This document shows, in pieces, positions 1 through 11,273 of a DNA stretch of 64,000 bases. The first letter of the stretch is position 1. The number at the start of each line of letters is the position of its first letter. Where the stretch lies: the NCBI GenBank assembly GCA_029255685.2, contig CM055319.2:11642747-11706746 (forward strand), written 5' to 3'. The notes under the pieces were generated by a model. That model saw only the letters and a list, made by a program, of their open reading frames with translations, made no database searches and was not told where the DNA came from. A program made the translations under genes and the position numbers. This stretch comes from Silene conica (lineage: Eukaryota; Streptophyta; Magnoliopsida; Caryophyllales; Caryophyllaceae).

Positions 1-66
1 ACCTAACACTACTAATGTGCTTTCAAGCTTCCATTAATGGAGTCCATGAATTCATGATTTGTGAAT

Positions 67-371
67 TTACACTTGTAGGTAGTCGTTACGTCTCCAAGGC
101 GCAACATACATGTCCGCATGCTTTAGGGACTCCTTCATAGCGGCACTCATTAGCCTTATTATTTGTTTTAGGAGAGGAGGTTTTTCTATGATAATTATAG
201 AAGGGATCATGTCTAATAGTGTGGAGTATCTTGTCGTTGACCGAACTATATCTAGCTCGCCAGCCATGGACACCTCCACCATGTATCGTGTTTCACCTAC
301 GTTCACATCGATATACTCGTATGTCCCTGCCAGGTATCGACGTGTTTTCTCCCATCGAGATTTGCAAAGGC
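67..371 (-). pseudogene. DUF506 (PDDEXK-like) exon 2 fragment
   Basis: On the minus strand this stretch encodes the conserved centre of a DUF506 protein (GLCKSRWEKT, EYIDVNVGETRYMVEV, YVAPWRR). It is nearly the same as exon 2 of the complete gene at 31803-33183. A splice-acceptor AG lies just before the first base, as in that gene. After YLQV the frame meets a stop where the complete gene continues for about 70 more residues. No exon 1 is seen on this strand, and the retrotransposon starting at 567 occupies the upstream side. I read it as a truncated paralogue; a gene continuing outside the window is less likely. Confidence 0.75.
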
Positions 372-566
372 CTATATTTGGTTAAGAAAAGGTTTCATTA
401 GTGAAATTTTTAAGGGATTGCATAAAACAAAAAAATTATTCGAACAATTTCACGTCACAAGTAATTTGTTTCAATTTATCTTTATTAATTGGTTAAGGTT
501 ATCAAATCACTTCAACAATAATCGAAATTTTGTTTTGAACAACTATTGATTAGCAAGATTATTACA

Positions 567-1172
567 TGTTTAGGTAAAAATTCACCTAGTATTTAGTTTC
601 GAGGTTATAGTGATTTCTAACTTGAATGTAGGTGGATCATTGTTAATTTTATGTTTATGGATTTGTTTGAAGGTAGGTGAGGATGCAAAAGAGATGATGA
701 CGCGGAAACCCCTTAGGGAAAAACCGCGGGAGGACGATATCCTCCAAGTTCCACTAGAATGCTCTTGTAGAATGTATTCTGTGTTACAAGTATTTTCTAG
801 GGTTTTTGCTAAGTGCTTGGTATGCTAAGTGGTGGAATGCCTTTACATTGTACACTATTTACATATTTATAGCCATGTCTTACTATGGACCGTTGGATAT
901 GGCTATTATCCAACGGCTCCTTTGCTCTTTCTTTCATCCTCTTTTAGCTTCTTTCCTCCTATTCCTTTTTCTGGCCAAGTCTGGCTGTGTGGCCATTTTG
1001 GGAAGTCTCGATCCTTGATCCCACAGCTTTTCCTTCCTCCTCGTTCTTGCTGCGCGTCTTCCTTCTTCTATACTCTTCTCCTATTGTTGACTTAGCTTCC
1101 TTTATGCAATCTCGGCCCAATTATACGATGCCACGTGTCGTCATACAAAATAGTCAATTTTGGGGTATAACA
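567..1172 (-). repeat. 3' LTR of the Tat element (complete, 606 bp)
   Basis: On the minus strand it begins TGTTATACCCC just after a purine-rich CTGGGGGCTAA tract and ends CCTAAACA, so it has TG...CA ends. The first 217 bases (plus coordinates) match 11056-11273 almost base for base. Confidence 0.85.
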
Positions 1173-1184
1173 TTAGCCCCCAGT
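1173..1184 (-). other. Polypurine tract of the Tat element
   Basis: Read on the minus strand, the bases next to the 3' LTR are CTGGGGGCTAA, directly followed by TGTTATACCCC. This is the expected plus-strand priming site of a Tat-type element. Confidence 0.7.
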
Positions 1185-1553
1185 TCTTGCATGAATGGAT
1201 TTATGCGAGAACTCCTTCAGCTTCTGGATCCAAGATCTGTGCATGACTTCGGGCAGGGGCTTCAAGCAAATTCTCCGGGTAGAAGACAGTGATGGGACGT
1301 TTATCAGTTTTTATTAGAACTCCCTTTTAATGCTCTCCAACCGTTTGCCAACTGTCCCCCACCCCTACTTTCGACATTTAAATTCACCTCTTCCCTGTTT
1401 ATTAAGTTCCCTTCTTTTCACTTTTACTCTTTACTTTTCACCCTTCCTACTTCTCTTTCTTCCGAACTTCAGTTTTCCTCAACCGCCTCTTCGTTCTCTT
1501 CCCAGATTTAAGGTAACTGTTCCTCTATAGTTTCCTCTTTCGTTTCCGCTTCA

Positions 1554-4389
1554 ATGGCTCCCAACTTATTTCCCTCTCGTTCTTTGCTAAAGAACGATTA
1601 TTTAGTCGATTCTTGTTTATCTCTCGTCGACCCTCCCGTGGTAAGGGATATTTTCCGTTTTGATGAGGATGTTGAATTCGTCGTCCCTAAACCGGGCCAG
1701 GTGGCTGACGCTTGTCGCCCCGGTTGGACCACTTTCTATTTGTACCCCTTCTCGTTAGGGTTGTCTTTTCCTTTTCCTGCATTTGTGCAGGAATTCCTTC
1801 ACCGTTCCAGACTCCCACTGTGGCAAATCAATCCTCATGCATGGAGGATATTACTTTCTTTATCTTTGTTGAATGACCGTTACTCCCTTGACATTACCTT
1901 GGGCGACCTCGCCCATGTCTACATAGTTCGCGGTCTGGGTGGTGCGCAGTTCACTATGCGCGCCAAGTCCAAGTTGGATCTTCCCATTATCTTTCCACCC
2001 AAGCCTAAGGATGCAGGGTGGTCTGCCCAGTTCGTCTTTGTGCGGGTGGACTCGCTCCCTCCGCCCGCTGATTATATTTACATTGATCCGGTGGGGCCCA
2101 GAGGTACTTGTAGCCCCTCCTCTTTGTTATCTTTCTTGTTATTGCTTACGTTCTTACCGTTTTCTTTGCGCAGGTGTACCCGATTTGATTCTTTCGAGCA
2201 ACGCTACATAATCTTACAGCAAGTTGTTTGGACTAGATTCAGAATACCGCCATTTCAACACTCTATTCGCTCAAGACGATCAGGAAGAGATGTCGACTAG
2301 CTCAGCCAGGACGATCATGACACCAGCAGAGATGCTTGCTGACCGCAAGAAGAGGGCTGTCGTTTCCGCAGTGAAGCCTCTTGCAAAAAGAAAGCTGGAG
2401 CCAGGCGAGCCCCTACCTGCTTCCAAGAAAGCTGCCCTGCCTGTCCCTTCGGATTCAACTTCTTCAATGGCCCCTTTCCGTCTTCCACCTCCTGCAATTT
2501 CCTCTAGGACTCACAATAAGGCTTCTGCCACAACTGCTCTTTCTAGGAAGTCTTCCTCCCATGTGGTGGAGGACCTTAGTTCGGACATAATCTACCTGAC
2601 GGAGGGTTTTGGTTGTGATCCGGAGGCAGATCCTTCGCCTGTCCTTGACCGTCTGCTGACTTCTGGTTCTGAAGGATTGCTGAAAGACCAACCCATCATG
2701 TCGTTGTGGCGTCAGGCCACAGAGGATATTTTCTCAATGAGCTCTACTTTCACCACCTTTCTTTCTTGCGGTGCTTGTATGTTTGTTTGCTTTAACTGAC
2801 CGCCAGTGAACTGAACCTTTCCCCAGGGGTGATGTGTCCTATTTTTATATGATTTTCACCCCTCTTTTAGCTCATCTTTACATGATAATTTGCACTTTAT
2901 GAGGTGATTTTATGAGCAAATTCCGTGTTGTAGGTGTTTTGCATGTTTTGTTGCATTTTGTAGGAAACGGAGCAGGTTGCGACCTTTTTCTATCATTTTG
3001 GCATTCACCGAGCACCACGAGGCTACTTGGAGCGAGTTTTGGCCATGTAAGGGCATTTTGGGAAGATTATTTTGCTCTTAATAATCAAGTCCTTGTTCTT
3101 ATTTCCTTAAGTTGATAATTTCTATTCTTTCTTTTATATTATCATTTTAATTCCAATTTATATATTGTTATCATGTTTATGTTAATCAAATCAATCTTTG
3201 TTAGTTTATATATTATCATGAGTGAGTAGTCTTATAATCTAGGGTTTATGGAAGCCATGTTAGATTAGTAATTGATAATTGTTGAATTGGGATTTATTAT
3301 TATCAATTTGTTGTTTCTATAACATGCTTGTTATGTATTGTTAACCTTTAATTCTTGATCACAATTATTGGTTATCTTGTTAATTCTTTTCCTAAGATCG
3401 AAAGTCGGGGATAGAATTTGCCTAAGTATGTTTTGTAGCGCGACCTAGTAAGTGCGAGAGCCCGCTAGTAATCGTTCTAAGACTAGTAATAAAATCAAGA
3501 GATAATTGCTAATAAGTCTAGACAACTTTTGATCATATGTTTCCCCAATTCGACACCAATTATTGCTAATTTACATGTGTGAACCTATTTCCCTAGATCT
3601 TTTATTATCATTGTTTTACATCTCAATTTGTTATCGTTTTAATCATCACACCAAACAATCAATCGAACCGACCTTGATAGAATTCTAACCATAGCTTGTC
3701 ATATTGCATCTACCGTCTCCCTGAGATCGACCCCTACTTCCTTATCTACATTTATTTGTTAGTTAAGCCTAGGGTATCTTTGTTAGGTACGCGATAAGCC
3801 TATCAAGGGGTTTCAAAAGATGTTGATAGGATGCCGCAAAACTGAAGTCTTGTCCTAGGAGGTGCATTCCTTTAAGACTGGGTTGAATGCTGAGCGAGAA
3901 CTCCGTGCAAGAAAGGGCGGAAGAGTTGATGTTCTCCCAGGCTAGGGTGGTTTAGCTGGAGGAGGCCCTTGCCAAGTTGCGCGAGGAGAAGGATGCCCAG
4001 TTGGCTGAGAAGGAGGCGGAGCTGAGAGTCGTGGTGGCCAAGAAGAAGAAACGGGCAAAGGTGCTGCACAACATTGCTCCTTACTCTTCTTTGGAGGGAA
4101 GGATAGCTTGCCTTCGGGAATACAAGGAGGGGGAGCATGTGAAGTGGGACTTGGAGGCGGAGGAGCGTTTCATGGCGACCTTTTTCCCCGTTACCCCCGT
4201 GGTCCCCGAGCTTTCAGATATTAATCCGGATGGTTCTCTCCGGTCGCCAATTCCTGGTTCCCAGAGGTCCAGAGTGCTGCTCCCGTTCCTCCTTCTCCTG
4301 TTGGCGTCGTTCAGGATCAGTTTGTTGATGCCCCTGCTGAGGAGGGTTCTTCCTCTACCAAGCACTCTGGTGGTGAGGCGGTGGTGTAG
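1554..4389 (+). pseudogene. Extra antisense gene of the Tat element (gypsy-type transposon-domain protein), broken
   Basis: The plus strand, opposite to gag-pol, encodes a protein whose first exon (1554-2103, from MAPNLFPSRS) contains FPAFVQEFL...NPHAWRILLSLSLL. This resembles the plant 'putative gypsy type transposon' domain (PF04195, from memory). A GT-AG intron is likely at 2104-2173; exon 2 keeps frame but has a TAA at 2209-2211. A second donor is likely at 2771. A solo LTR (2830-3805) then sits beside the next acceptor. The distal part (about 3890-4389) encodes a charged coiled coil (AQLAEKEAELRVVVAKKKK) broken by frameshifts near 3910 and 4270 and a stop near 3952, ending at TAG 4387-4389. 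Tat elements often carry such an extra ORF; its role is unknown. Confidence 0.72.
2830..3805. mobile_element. Solo LTR nested in the Tat element (TSD AGGGG)
   Basis: A 976-bp sequence with TG...CA ends (TGATGTGTCC to GCCTATCA) is flanked on both sides by AGGGG (2825-2829 and 3806-3810). It has no internal coding region, so it is a solo LTR left by LTR-LTR recombination. The segment near 3715-3740 (CTCCCTGAGATCGACCCC) resembles the 3' part of common plant Ty3 LTRs. The insertion splits the extra gene of the host element. Confidence 0.87.
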
Positions 4390-4949
4390 GATACTGCTGA
4401 TAATTAGTTTTCTGCGCCCTGAGTGGCATTCAAACTTTGTCGATTTGTTTTGTTATTTGGCTGGGCTAGTGCACTTAACATTAGGTTGTGCCCTGGGCCC
4501 TGCGTGGCGGGCTTCGTTTTTCTTTTTTTCTTTTAAACTATACTGGGTGTCGCCCAGGAATTTCTGGCAGCCTTTTTGTGCTGCCTCAGTATGCGTTTTA
4601 TGGATGACTTTTGTGTATCTTGTGCGTTTCTGCTTTATTTCTGTTTGTATGGCTCAGCTGTTTTCTTTTAGCGTTTTGCCTTTGTTTTGTTTGTTCATGC
4701 ATGATTGTGTATGTTTGGCCAAGTGTGGGTGCTGGCTTCAGGGTATACCCAACTCAGTTAGAAGGTGTCAGGCTTTCGTGGGTGCTAGGTATCGTGGGCG
4801 ACAAGGTCCCAGTTGGTCGTACTTCGCTTTGCCCACGCAGTGTGGGGAGTTGAGTGTGACTCAACTCATGTAATGTTTCAGAAAAAACGACATGTTGCAA
4901 ATATTCGTAGTAAAATAACTCTAAGTAAATTTCCATTAGCTTGTAGGGG
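4390..4949. other. Spacer between extra gene and pol of the Tat element
   Basis: This T- and G-rich stretch separates the convergent ends of the extra gene (plus strand) and pol (minus strand). I see no supported coding sequence; a short reading frame running through it has no recognisable motif. Confidence 0.55.
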
Positions 4950-6594
4950 TCACGTTTCCCAAATGACTCCGTTAGGATGGCTAGATCCTGAGGATGGTAC
5001 ATTTATATAGTTAAAACACAAAATGCTAAAACAAGTAGATACCCCAAAATCTGGACTCAGGTGTTGGACGCAGGTTCTGAGGATGCTCTGAGGTGCTTTT
5101 TCTTCATATATGATATTTTTTAGATGGATGATATTCCAGGGTTTGGGCACCATGTTTCCCTCCATGTCCATCAATCTGTAGGATCCACTTCCCGTTGTAC
5201 TCTCCACCTGATAGGGTCCTTCCCAGTTGTAGGCGAATTTCCCGGCTTTCTGGTTCTTCATGTTCTGGAACACTTTCCTGAGGACCAGGTCTCCTACTTG
5301 GAGGGTCCTGACCTTCACGTTCTTGTTGTAGCTTCGGGCTACCATTTGCTTGTAGGCTGCCATCCTGATGGCGGCGCTGGTTCTGAGCTCGTCAACTGTG
5401 TCTAGGCTGCTGGCCATTTCTGTTTGATTGCGCTCTTCTGTCAGGCAGCCGTATCTCTAGGTTGGCACCTTTACGTCTGCTGGGATGACCGCTTCTGCTC
5501 CAAACACCAAGCTGAAAGGGGTTTGGCCTGTTGCTGTTTTTGGCGTGGTTCTATCAGACCACACGACTAGAGGTAGCTCATCTGCCCATTTGCCCCCAGC
5601 TTCTTCCAACCTCCTCTTCATGTTGTCCATGACGATTTTGTTGCTGGATTCTGCCTGGCCATTTGTTTGCGGGGTACCTGGGAGCAGCTTTTAGTAGGGT
5701 GATATTCCAACTAGCACAAAATGCTTCTGTTTTGTTAGATATGAATTGCGAGCCATTATCACACACTATTTCAGAAGGTATACCGAACCTGCAGATTATG
5801 TTACGCTTAAGGAAAGATATCACCTGATTTTCAATAACCTGCGGGAAGGCTTCTGCCTCTATCCATTTGGAGAAGTAGTCCGTTAGTGCGAGCATGTAGG
5901 TTCTGTTCCCGGGTGCTCTGGGCAATGGTCCTACGATGTCCATTCCCCATTTCATGAAGGGCCAAGGCGATATGACTGGGTGCAGAGGCTCGGCGGGCTG
6001 GTGTGTGACAGGTGCGTGCCTCTAGCAAGCTTTGCATTTCTTGGCGAGCTCCACTGCGTCTCTTCGTACTGTCGGCCAGAAGTATCCCATCCTGATTGCT
6101 TTACTGGACAGGCTCCTACACCCTGCATGATTTCCGCAATCTCCGATGTGGAGGTCATGCAAGACCGTTTGTCCCTCCTTTTCGCCCAGGCACCTCAGGT
6201 AAGGTCCTGCGAGCGATTTCCTGAACAGTACACCATCTATTAGAACGAATCTGGAGGCTTTCATTTTAAATCCTCTTACCTCCTTTTTGTCTGCAGGAAG
6301 AGTCTCATCCTGCGGCCAGTTTTGGTAGGGTTTCCTCCAGTCATCTGGCTCTTGCTGTTCTGCAGTGTTGCTGAGAACGCCTAGTCCTGCTTCCCAGTGG
6401 GTGCTGGAGTATTCAACTTCCCGGTCTTCCTGAGAAGTTGACGGTTCCAGCACGTGGGTGATCGGGATCGAAGAGATGTCCCCTAGTTTGAACGTTGCTC
6501 CCAGATTGGCCAATGCGTCTGCCTCCGCGTTCTGTTATCTGGGTATCTGCTCTATCTTGAAGGTGATGAACCTAGCTCGCCTGTCTCTGACCAC
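4950..6594 (-). pseudogene. Integrase region of the Tat element
   Basis: On the minus strand, from high to low coordinates: a zinc-binding HHCC segment (HIGDCGNHAG...CKAC, about 6022-6150); the catalytic core with MDIVGPLP, VCDNGSQF and, after a frameshift near 5680, NGQAES; then a C-terminal region (KVRTLQVGDLVLRKVF, about 5250-5330) ending in WNIIHLKN. All three acidic catalytic residues can be seen across the two frames. In-frame stops and the frameshift make it non-functional. No chromodomain is present, as expected for Tat rather than chromoviruses. Confidence 0.82.
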
Positions 6595-7380
6595 CTACAG
6601 GTAGGCTATCATTCTGGGGTCTTTGGCCTCGTACTCGTCATTGATGTGGTTCACTATGAGCTGCGAGTCAGTGAATGCCTGGAGATATCTGACTTTGAGG
6701 TCCAAGGCTAGTTGGAGTCCTTGTATCAGGGCCTCGTATTCTGCCACATTGTTGGTTGCTTGGAATTCACACCGCACTGCCTGGACAATCATGTCCCCTT
6801 GAGGAGACCTGAGCACCATTCCTACTCCTGCTCCCCGACTATTAGAGGCTCCATCTACGTATAGCGTCCAACAATTTTCTTCAGAGTCCATTTCTGGAGG
6901 TAGGATTTCTCGGGCTGCCTCTTTCTCCAATCCTGGGCTAAAATCAGAGACAAAATCTGCAAGGGCTTGTGATTTTATCGCAGTTCTAGTTTCAAATTTT
7001 AGGTCGTAACCACTTAGGTGGACAGACCATTTGGACATTCTTCCAGACAGTTCTGGTTTACTCAATATGGGTCTCAGGGGGTAGCAAGTTAGGACTGATA
7101 TGGAGTGAGATTCAAAGCAAGGTCTTAATTTATATGAAGTCGTAACTAGAGCAAGAACTAGCTTTTCAGGGGTTGTGTACCTGGTCTCTACAAGAAGCAG
7201 AGACTTACTGACGTAATAAACTGGGTGCTGGACCCCCTCGTGCTCCCGTACCAGGACTGCGCTGACTGCTACTTCTGTTACTGAGAGATACAGGTACAAT
7301 GGCTCCCCGGGTTCTGGTTTGGACAGGAGTGGAGGAGTGCTGAGGTAACGCTTCAGTTCTACAAATGCTTTTTCGTGCTC
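6595..7380 (-). pseudogene. Dual RNase H region of the Tat element
   Basis: Two RNase H modules follow each other. The first is the usual Ty3 RNase H (YLYLSVTEVAVSAVLV, then HPVYYVSKSL). The second begins near 6870 with WTLYVDGASNSRGAG, has EFQATNNVAEYEAL and ends around FTDSQLIVNHI. Those motifs carry the D-E-D residues of an archaeal-type RNase H. Having both is a known hallmark of the Tat clade. The last part of the second domain runs on to about 6490 past a stop at 6597. Confidence 0.82.
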
Positions 7381-8387
7381 CTATGTCCACTCGAATCTTT
7401 GGCTCTTTCGCAATATGTCGTAGAATAGTCTGCATCTGTCGAAGGACCTGGATATGAACCTATTGAGGGCGGCCACCCTGCCAGTTAGCTTCTGCACATC
7501 TTTTGGTTTCTGGGGGGATTCTAGCTGGAGGAGTGCCTTGATCTGCTCGGTACTTGCTTCGATCCCCCTCTGCGTTACCATATATCCCAGGAACTTTCGC
7601 TGGATACCCCGAACGTGCACTTGGAGGGATTCAGCTTCATTTGGTACTTCCTCAATATGCTGAAGGTTTCTTCCAGATGTTGGGCATGCTGACTGGCCGC
7701 TTTGGACTTGACTACCATGTCGTCTATGTAGACTTCCATGGTTTTGCCTATTTGATCTTTGAACATCATGTTCACCAGCCTTTGGTAGGTGGAACCTGCA
7801 TTTTTTAAACCAAATGGCATAATATTATAGCGGTAGATACCTCATTCAGACCTGAAGGCAGTTTTTTCCTGGTCCTCTGGGTGCATCTTTATCTGGTTGT
7901 ATCCACTCCATGCGTCCAGGAACGTAAGCATCTCGTGGCCTGCTGTTGCGTCCACCATAGCGTCTATGTGCGGCAGGGGGAACGGGTCTTTGGGGCATGC
8001 TTTGTTCAAGTCGGTGAAGTCTACGCATACTCTTCACTTCCCATTCTTCTTGGGAACCACCACTGCGTTTGACAGCCACTCTGGATATTTTACCTCCCTG
8101 ATTTTTCCTGCAGCCAGGAGGTCGTCTACCTCCTGGTTTATCACCTGATTTCTTTCTGCAGCAAACTTCCTTCTTTTTTGTTGGACCGGCTTGTAGCCGG
8201 GGTTCACACTTAACTTGTGTGAGATTATGTTTGGGTCTATTCCCACTATGTCCTCGTGGTACCACGCAAAACAATCAATGTTAGCCTTTAATAACTTTAA
8301 CAATTCCGACCGAACGGTACCTGTACATTCTGCTCCTATCAGCACCTTCCTTTCCGGATGCAGCGGGTCCAGGGGGATTTCTTCCAC
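7381..8387 (-). pseudogene. Reverse transcriptase of the Tat element
   Basis: Minus-strand motifs in order are CFAWYHEDIVGI, VVVPKKNGK, CVDFTDLNKACP, MPFGLKNAGSTYQRLVN and VYIDDMVVKSK, which holds the active-site YIDD. A frameshift near 7590 and several stops (for example after PKKNGK at about 8034 and near 7845) break the frame. The domain is otherwise nearly full length. Confidence 0.85.
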
Positions 8388-8441
8388 CTCTACTTGAGGG
8401 GGTTCTTCATAGGTTCCCCTGAACTGTCTTTCCTGTGATTG

Positions 8442-9053
8442 CTATGCTGGGGGAGGAGTGGTTGTGGGCTTGAGTGCCACCTTATAGCAACTGCTCGCTT
8501 CTTCTTGGGTTCCTCTTATTGTCTGAACTCCCCACGGTGTAAGGAACTTGAGGCACTGGTGGTATGAGGACGGGATGGCTTTCATGTCGTGTATCCATGG
8601 CCTGCCAAAGATAACATTGTAGGTGAAGGGACCATCAATCACTAAGTACCTCACCTGCTTGTTGATTCCACCGGCGTATGTCGGGATAAGAATTTCTCTG
8701 AGGGAGTGTTTGGTCTCTCCGCTAAATCCCACCAGCGGTACCGTCTTCTTGGTCAGGTCTGCTTCTCCAAATCCCATGCTTTTCAGGGTTTCCAGCATGA
8801 TGATGTTGACCGAGCTCCCCGTGTCCACCAGGATTTTCTTTACCTTGTAGTTCCCTATGGACAGGGTGATGATCAGGGCGTCATCATGGTACTCTGCGCC
8901 TTCCTCAACATCTCTTTCGTCGAAGCTGACGGCTGGCAGATCCTGGGTGCTGATCCTGCACGAGAATTCTGGTTTGTCTCCCTTGGTTTTGGTCGCATGT
9001 CTCTTGGCGGCGGAGTATGTAAGCCCACATAATTCCAAGCCCCCTGTTATCAC
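8442..9053 (-). pseudogene. Aspartic protease of the Tat element
   Basis: The minus-strand segment contains the retropepsin active site LVDTGSSVNIIM and the later YNVIFGRPWIHDMKA, which is typical for Ty3 protease in Tat elements. It is in the same frame as gag and reverse transcriptase but is separated from each by a stop codon (9096-9098 and about 8440). Confidence 0.82.
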
Positions 9054-9095
9054 GTTAATGGTTCTAGTGCAAACAGGAGGGCTAGAGGGTGCTAC

Positions 9096-10973
9096 CTAAC
9101 GAGTCGCTTTCACCTTGGTTCCCTTTGGCAGGATGTGGTTCAGGTTGCCCTGCTCGTACTGGTATCGGACCTCCTTTCTGAGGGTGATGCAGTCCTCCGT
9201 TATCTGACCGATGTCCTCATTATGGAAGACGCACCTCAGGCTGGTGTCTCTTCCATCCTTGCTCCTTTCTTCTGCCCTCTTCTTGGGCCATTTGACCTTC
9301 TCTCCCAGCTCCTTCAGGGCCTTGATTAATCCTGCAAGGTTGACAGTAAAACCATACTCTTGTACCTTTGGTGGCAGGTTTGGATCGTTCTTCCAGCTTT
9401 TTCCTCCGGAAACCTTGTGCACCGGTCTGCTGTAGGGTTTCGATCTTTCTTGCCTGTCTGCTGGTGCTTTCCTGCTGGTGGACGCTGTGCTGCAGCTGAT
9501 CCTTCTTGGCCCTGCATCCTCCTCCAATCGAATGGCATCCAAAGCCTTCTGCTGAACCTGAGCGTATGCCGTGCATGGCCATTTGGTTAACTCTTTGTAT
9601 AGGTCTGAGGCCTGTGGTAGCCTCCAGCGGAAGGCGTGGATGGCAGTCTTCTCCTCGCAGTGAGGTATGGACACCATCTCCTTGTTGAATCTAGCCAGGT
9701 AGTCCCTGGTGGATTCCTCATCATCCTGCTGGATTTGGTAGAGGTCACGGGTTTGCTTTTCTGGTCTCTTGCTGCTGGCGAACTGCTGGTTGAACGCGTT
9801 CACCAGTCCTGCAAAGCTGGAGATACCAGAGTTCGGCAGGCTGACGAACCACTGGAGGGCGGCTCCTGAGAGAGTGGATCTGAATCCTTTGCACATGCAT
9901 GCTTCCTTCAGGGGCCCATAAGCTGTCACCACCATCATTTTCTGCTTGTACTGGTTGACATGATCTATTGGATCGGCCGTTCCGTCATAATTCGCCATGT
10001 TCGGGGGAGTGAAACATTTGGGCACGTCCACCGAGACTATGTTGGGAGTGAACGGTGAATCTGCATAGCTGTTTGGGGCAGCCTTTTCCAGGGGCCTTGG
10101 TACTCCTGGTATGCGGCTAACCAGGTCCAACAACTCTTTGTATCGGTGCTCCCAAGGATCTGATCCTGCAAGAGGGTTAGCAGGGTTCTAGGGGGTATCA
10201 AGGGCGAAAAGTGCATACCCTTGTGTTCTAGGGGTCTGATTGACCATCGGCTGACTGAGTATGGGCTGACTGAGCGGGGTGGTGTGGACTATTGACGGCG
10301 TCTGCTGGGCAGCGCAGCCGGATGACCCAGCCCCTAGGAGGAGCGGGTGCCTCGCCGACGATCCTTCCCCTTGTGTCCAGCCCGGAGTTGGTGTGGGCGA
10401 AAATCCTGCATTACCACGATGGTTAGTACTAATGGGTAATCTCACAAGTCCGTTACCTGGGGCTCCTGTTTGCGGCGGAGGCGAGTCTAGGTCGAAGGAA
10501 AGGTATCCCAGCCCTGTGGGTGTGACTCTTTCTGGTGGGGTTACTCCTGCAAGGTCTAGCCTGGTGACCAGCTCGTTGGGGATAGCTCTTGCCTCGCTCC
10601 TGCTTCCTGGAGGCCTTGGAATCCTGAGTCCCACATCTGGTCCCCCACTGGCATGCGGAGGTTGGTTCTGTCCCACGGCTAACTTCCTCAGCTCTTGGTT
10701 GTCCTTCTTCAGACCATCTACCGCTTGGTGGAGGGCAAAAATTCCCTCCATCATGGTTTTCCACATATCTGGAGTTGGAGCTTCTCCACCGGTGTCACCT
10801 GGGTTGGCCATTGTTCCACTGGTGGTGGTGCCTGACTGCGCCTGGGGGGTGCTGCCGCTGAAGGGCGCCATTGTTACCGCTGATGGAGATTCCAGAGCCC
10901 CCGTTGAGGTGGGGGTGGTGTCTACCACCGAGGAAATGGGTTGTGAGGTTGTTTGAGGGGTTGTGTTCGTCAT
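9096..10973 (-). pseudogene. Gag of the Tat element
   Basis: Translation probably starts at the ATG 10971-10973 (MTNTTPQTTSQP), shortly after the primer-binding site. The first third is rich in Ser, Thr, Pro and Gly. The second part has the Ty3-type gag core (WFVSLPNSGISSFAGLVNAF, then DYLARFNKEM). One in-frame stop near 10186-10188 separates the two parts. A C-terminal HNEDIGQITEDC resembles the zinc-knuckle region but is degenerate. Confidence 0.8.
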
Positions 10974-11034
10974 TTTTGAGAGATTTACAACGAGTTTAGG
11001 TTTTTCACACTTCTCGGGTTGAATAATCATTATA

Positions 11035-11052
11035 GCCCCACGGTGGGCGCCA
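11035..11052 (-). other. Primer-binding site of the Tat element
   Basis: Next to the LTR end (CCTAAACA) the minus strand reads TGGCGCCCACCGTGGGGC after three T residues. A TGGCGCC start next to the 5' LTR is the usual look of a tRNA primer site in plant Ty3 elements. I cannot say which tRNA from sequence alone. Confidence 0.65.
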
Positions 11053-11055
11053 AAA

Positions 11056-11273
11056 TGTTTAGGTAAAAATTCACCTAGTATTTAGTTTCGAGGTTATAGT
11101 GATTTCTAACTTGAATGTAGGTGGATCATTGTTAATTTTATGTTTATGGATTTGTTTGAAGGTAGGTGAGGATGCGAAAGAGATGATGACGCGGAAACCC
11201 CTTAGGGAAAAACCGCGGGAGGACGATATCCTCCAAGTTCCACTAGAATGCTCTTGCAGAATGTATTATGTGT
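11056..11273 (-). repeat. 5' LTR of the Tat element, truncated
   Basis: These 218 bases match 567-784 almost exactly and then stop matching after TGTGT. The rest of the LTR (about 390 bp) is missing and is replaced by unrelated sequence with a Copia-like leader. Confidence 0.85.

Larger units (their letters stand above)
567..11273 (-). mobile_element. Tat-lineage Ty3/gypsy LTR retrotransposon, decayed
   Basis: LTR sequences flank a minus-strand gag-pol. The order is truncated 5' LTR (right), primer-binding site, gag, protease, reverse transcriptase, RNase H, a second archaeal-type RNase H, integrase, a spacer with an extra plus-strand gene, a polypurine tract and a complete 3' LTR (left). 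The second RNase H and the antisense extra gene between integrase and the 3' LTR are marks of the Tat clade (Retand-like). Reading frames carry many stops and at least two frameshifts, so this copy is dead. Because the right LTR is truncated, the TSD cannot be verified; the left flank is TTACA. Confidence 0.88.

Noticed and set aside
1..400. Plus-strand open frames at 110-401
   Set aside because: They are mirror frames of the DUF506 exon, which is supported on the minus strand by its close match to 32657-32950.
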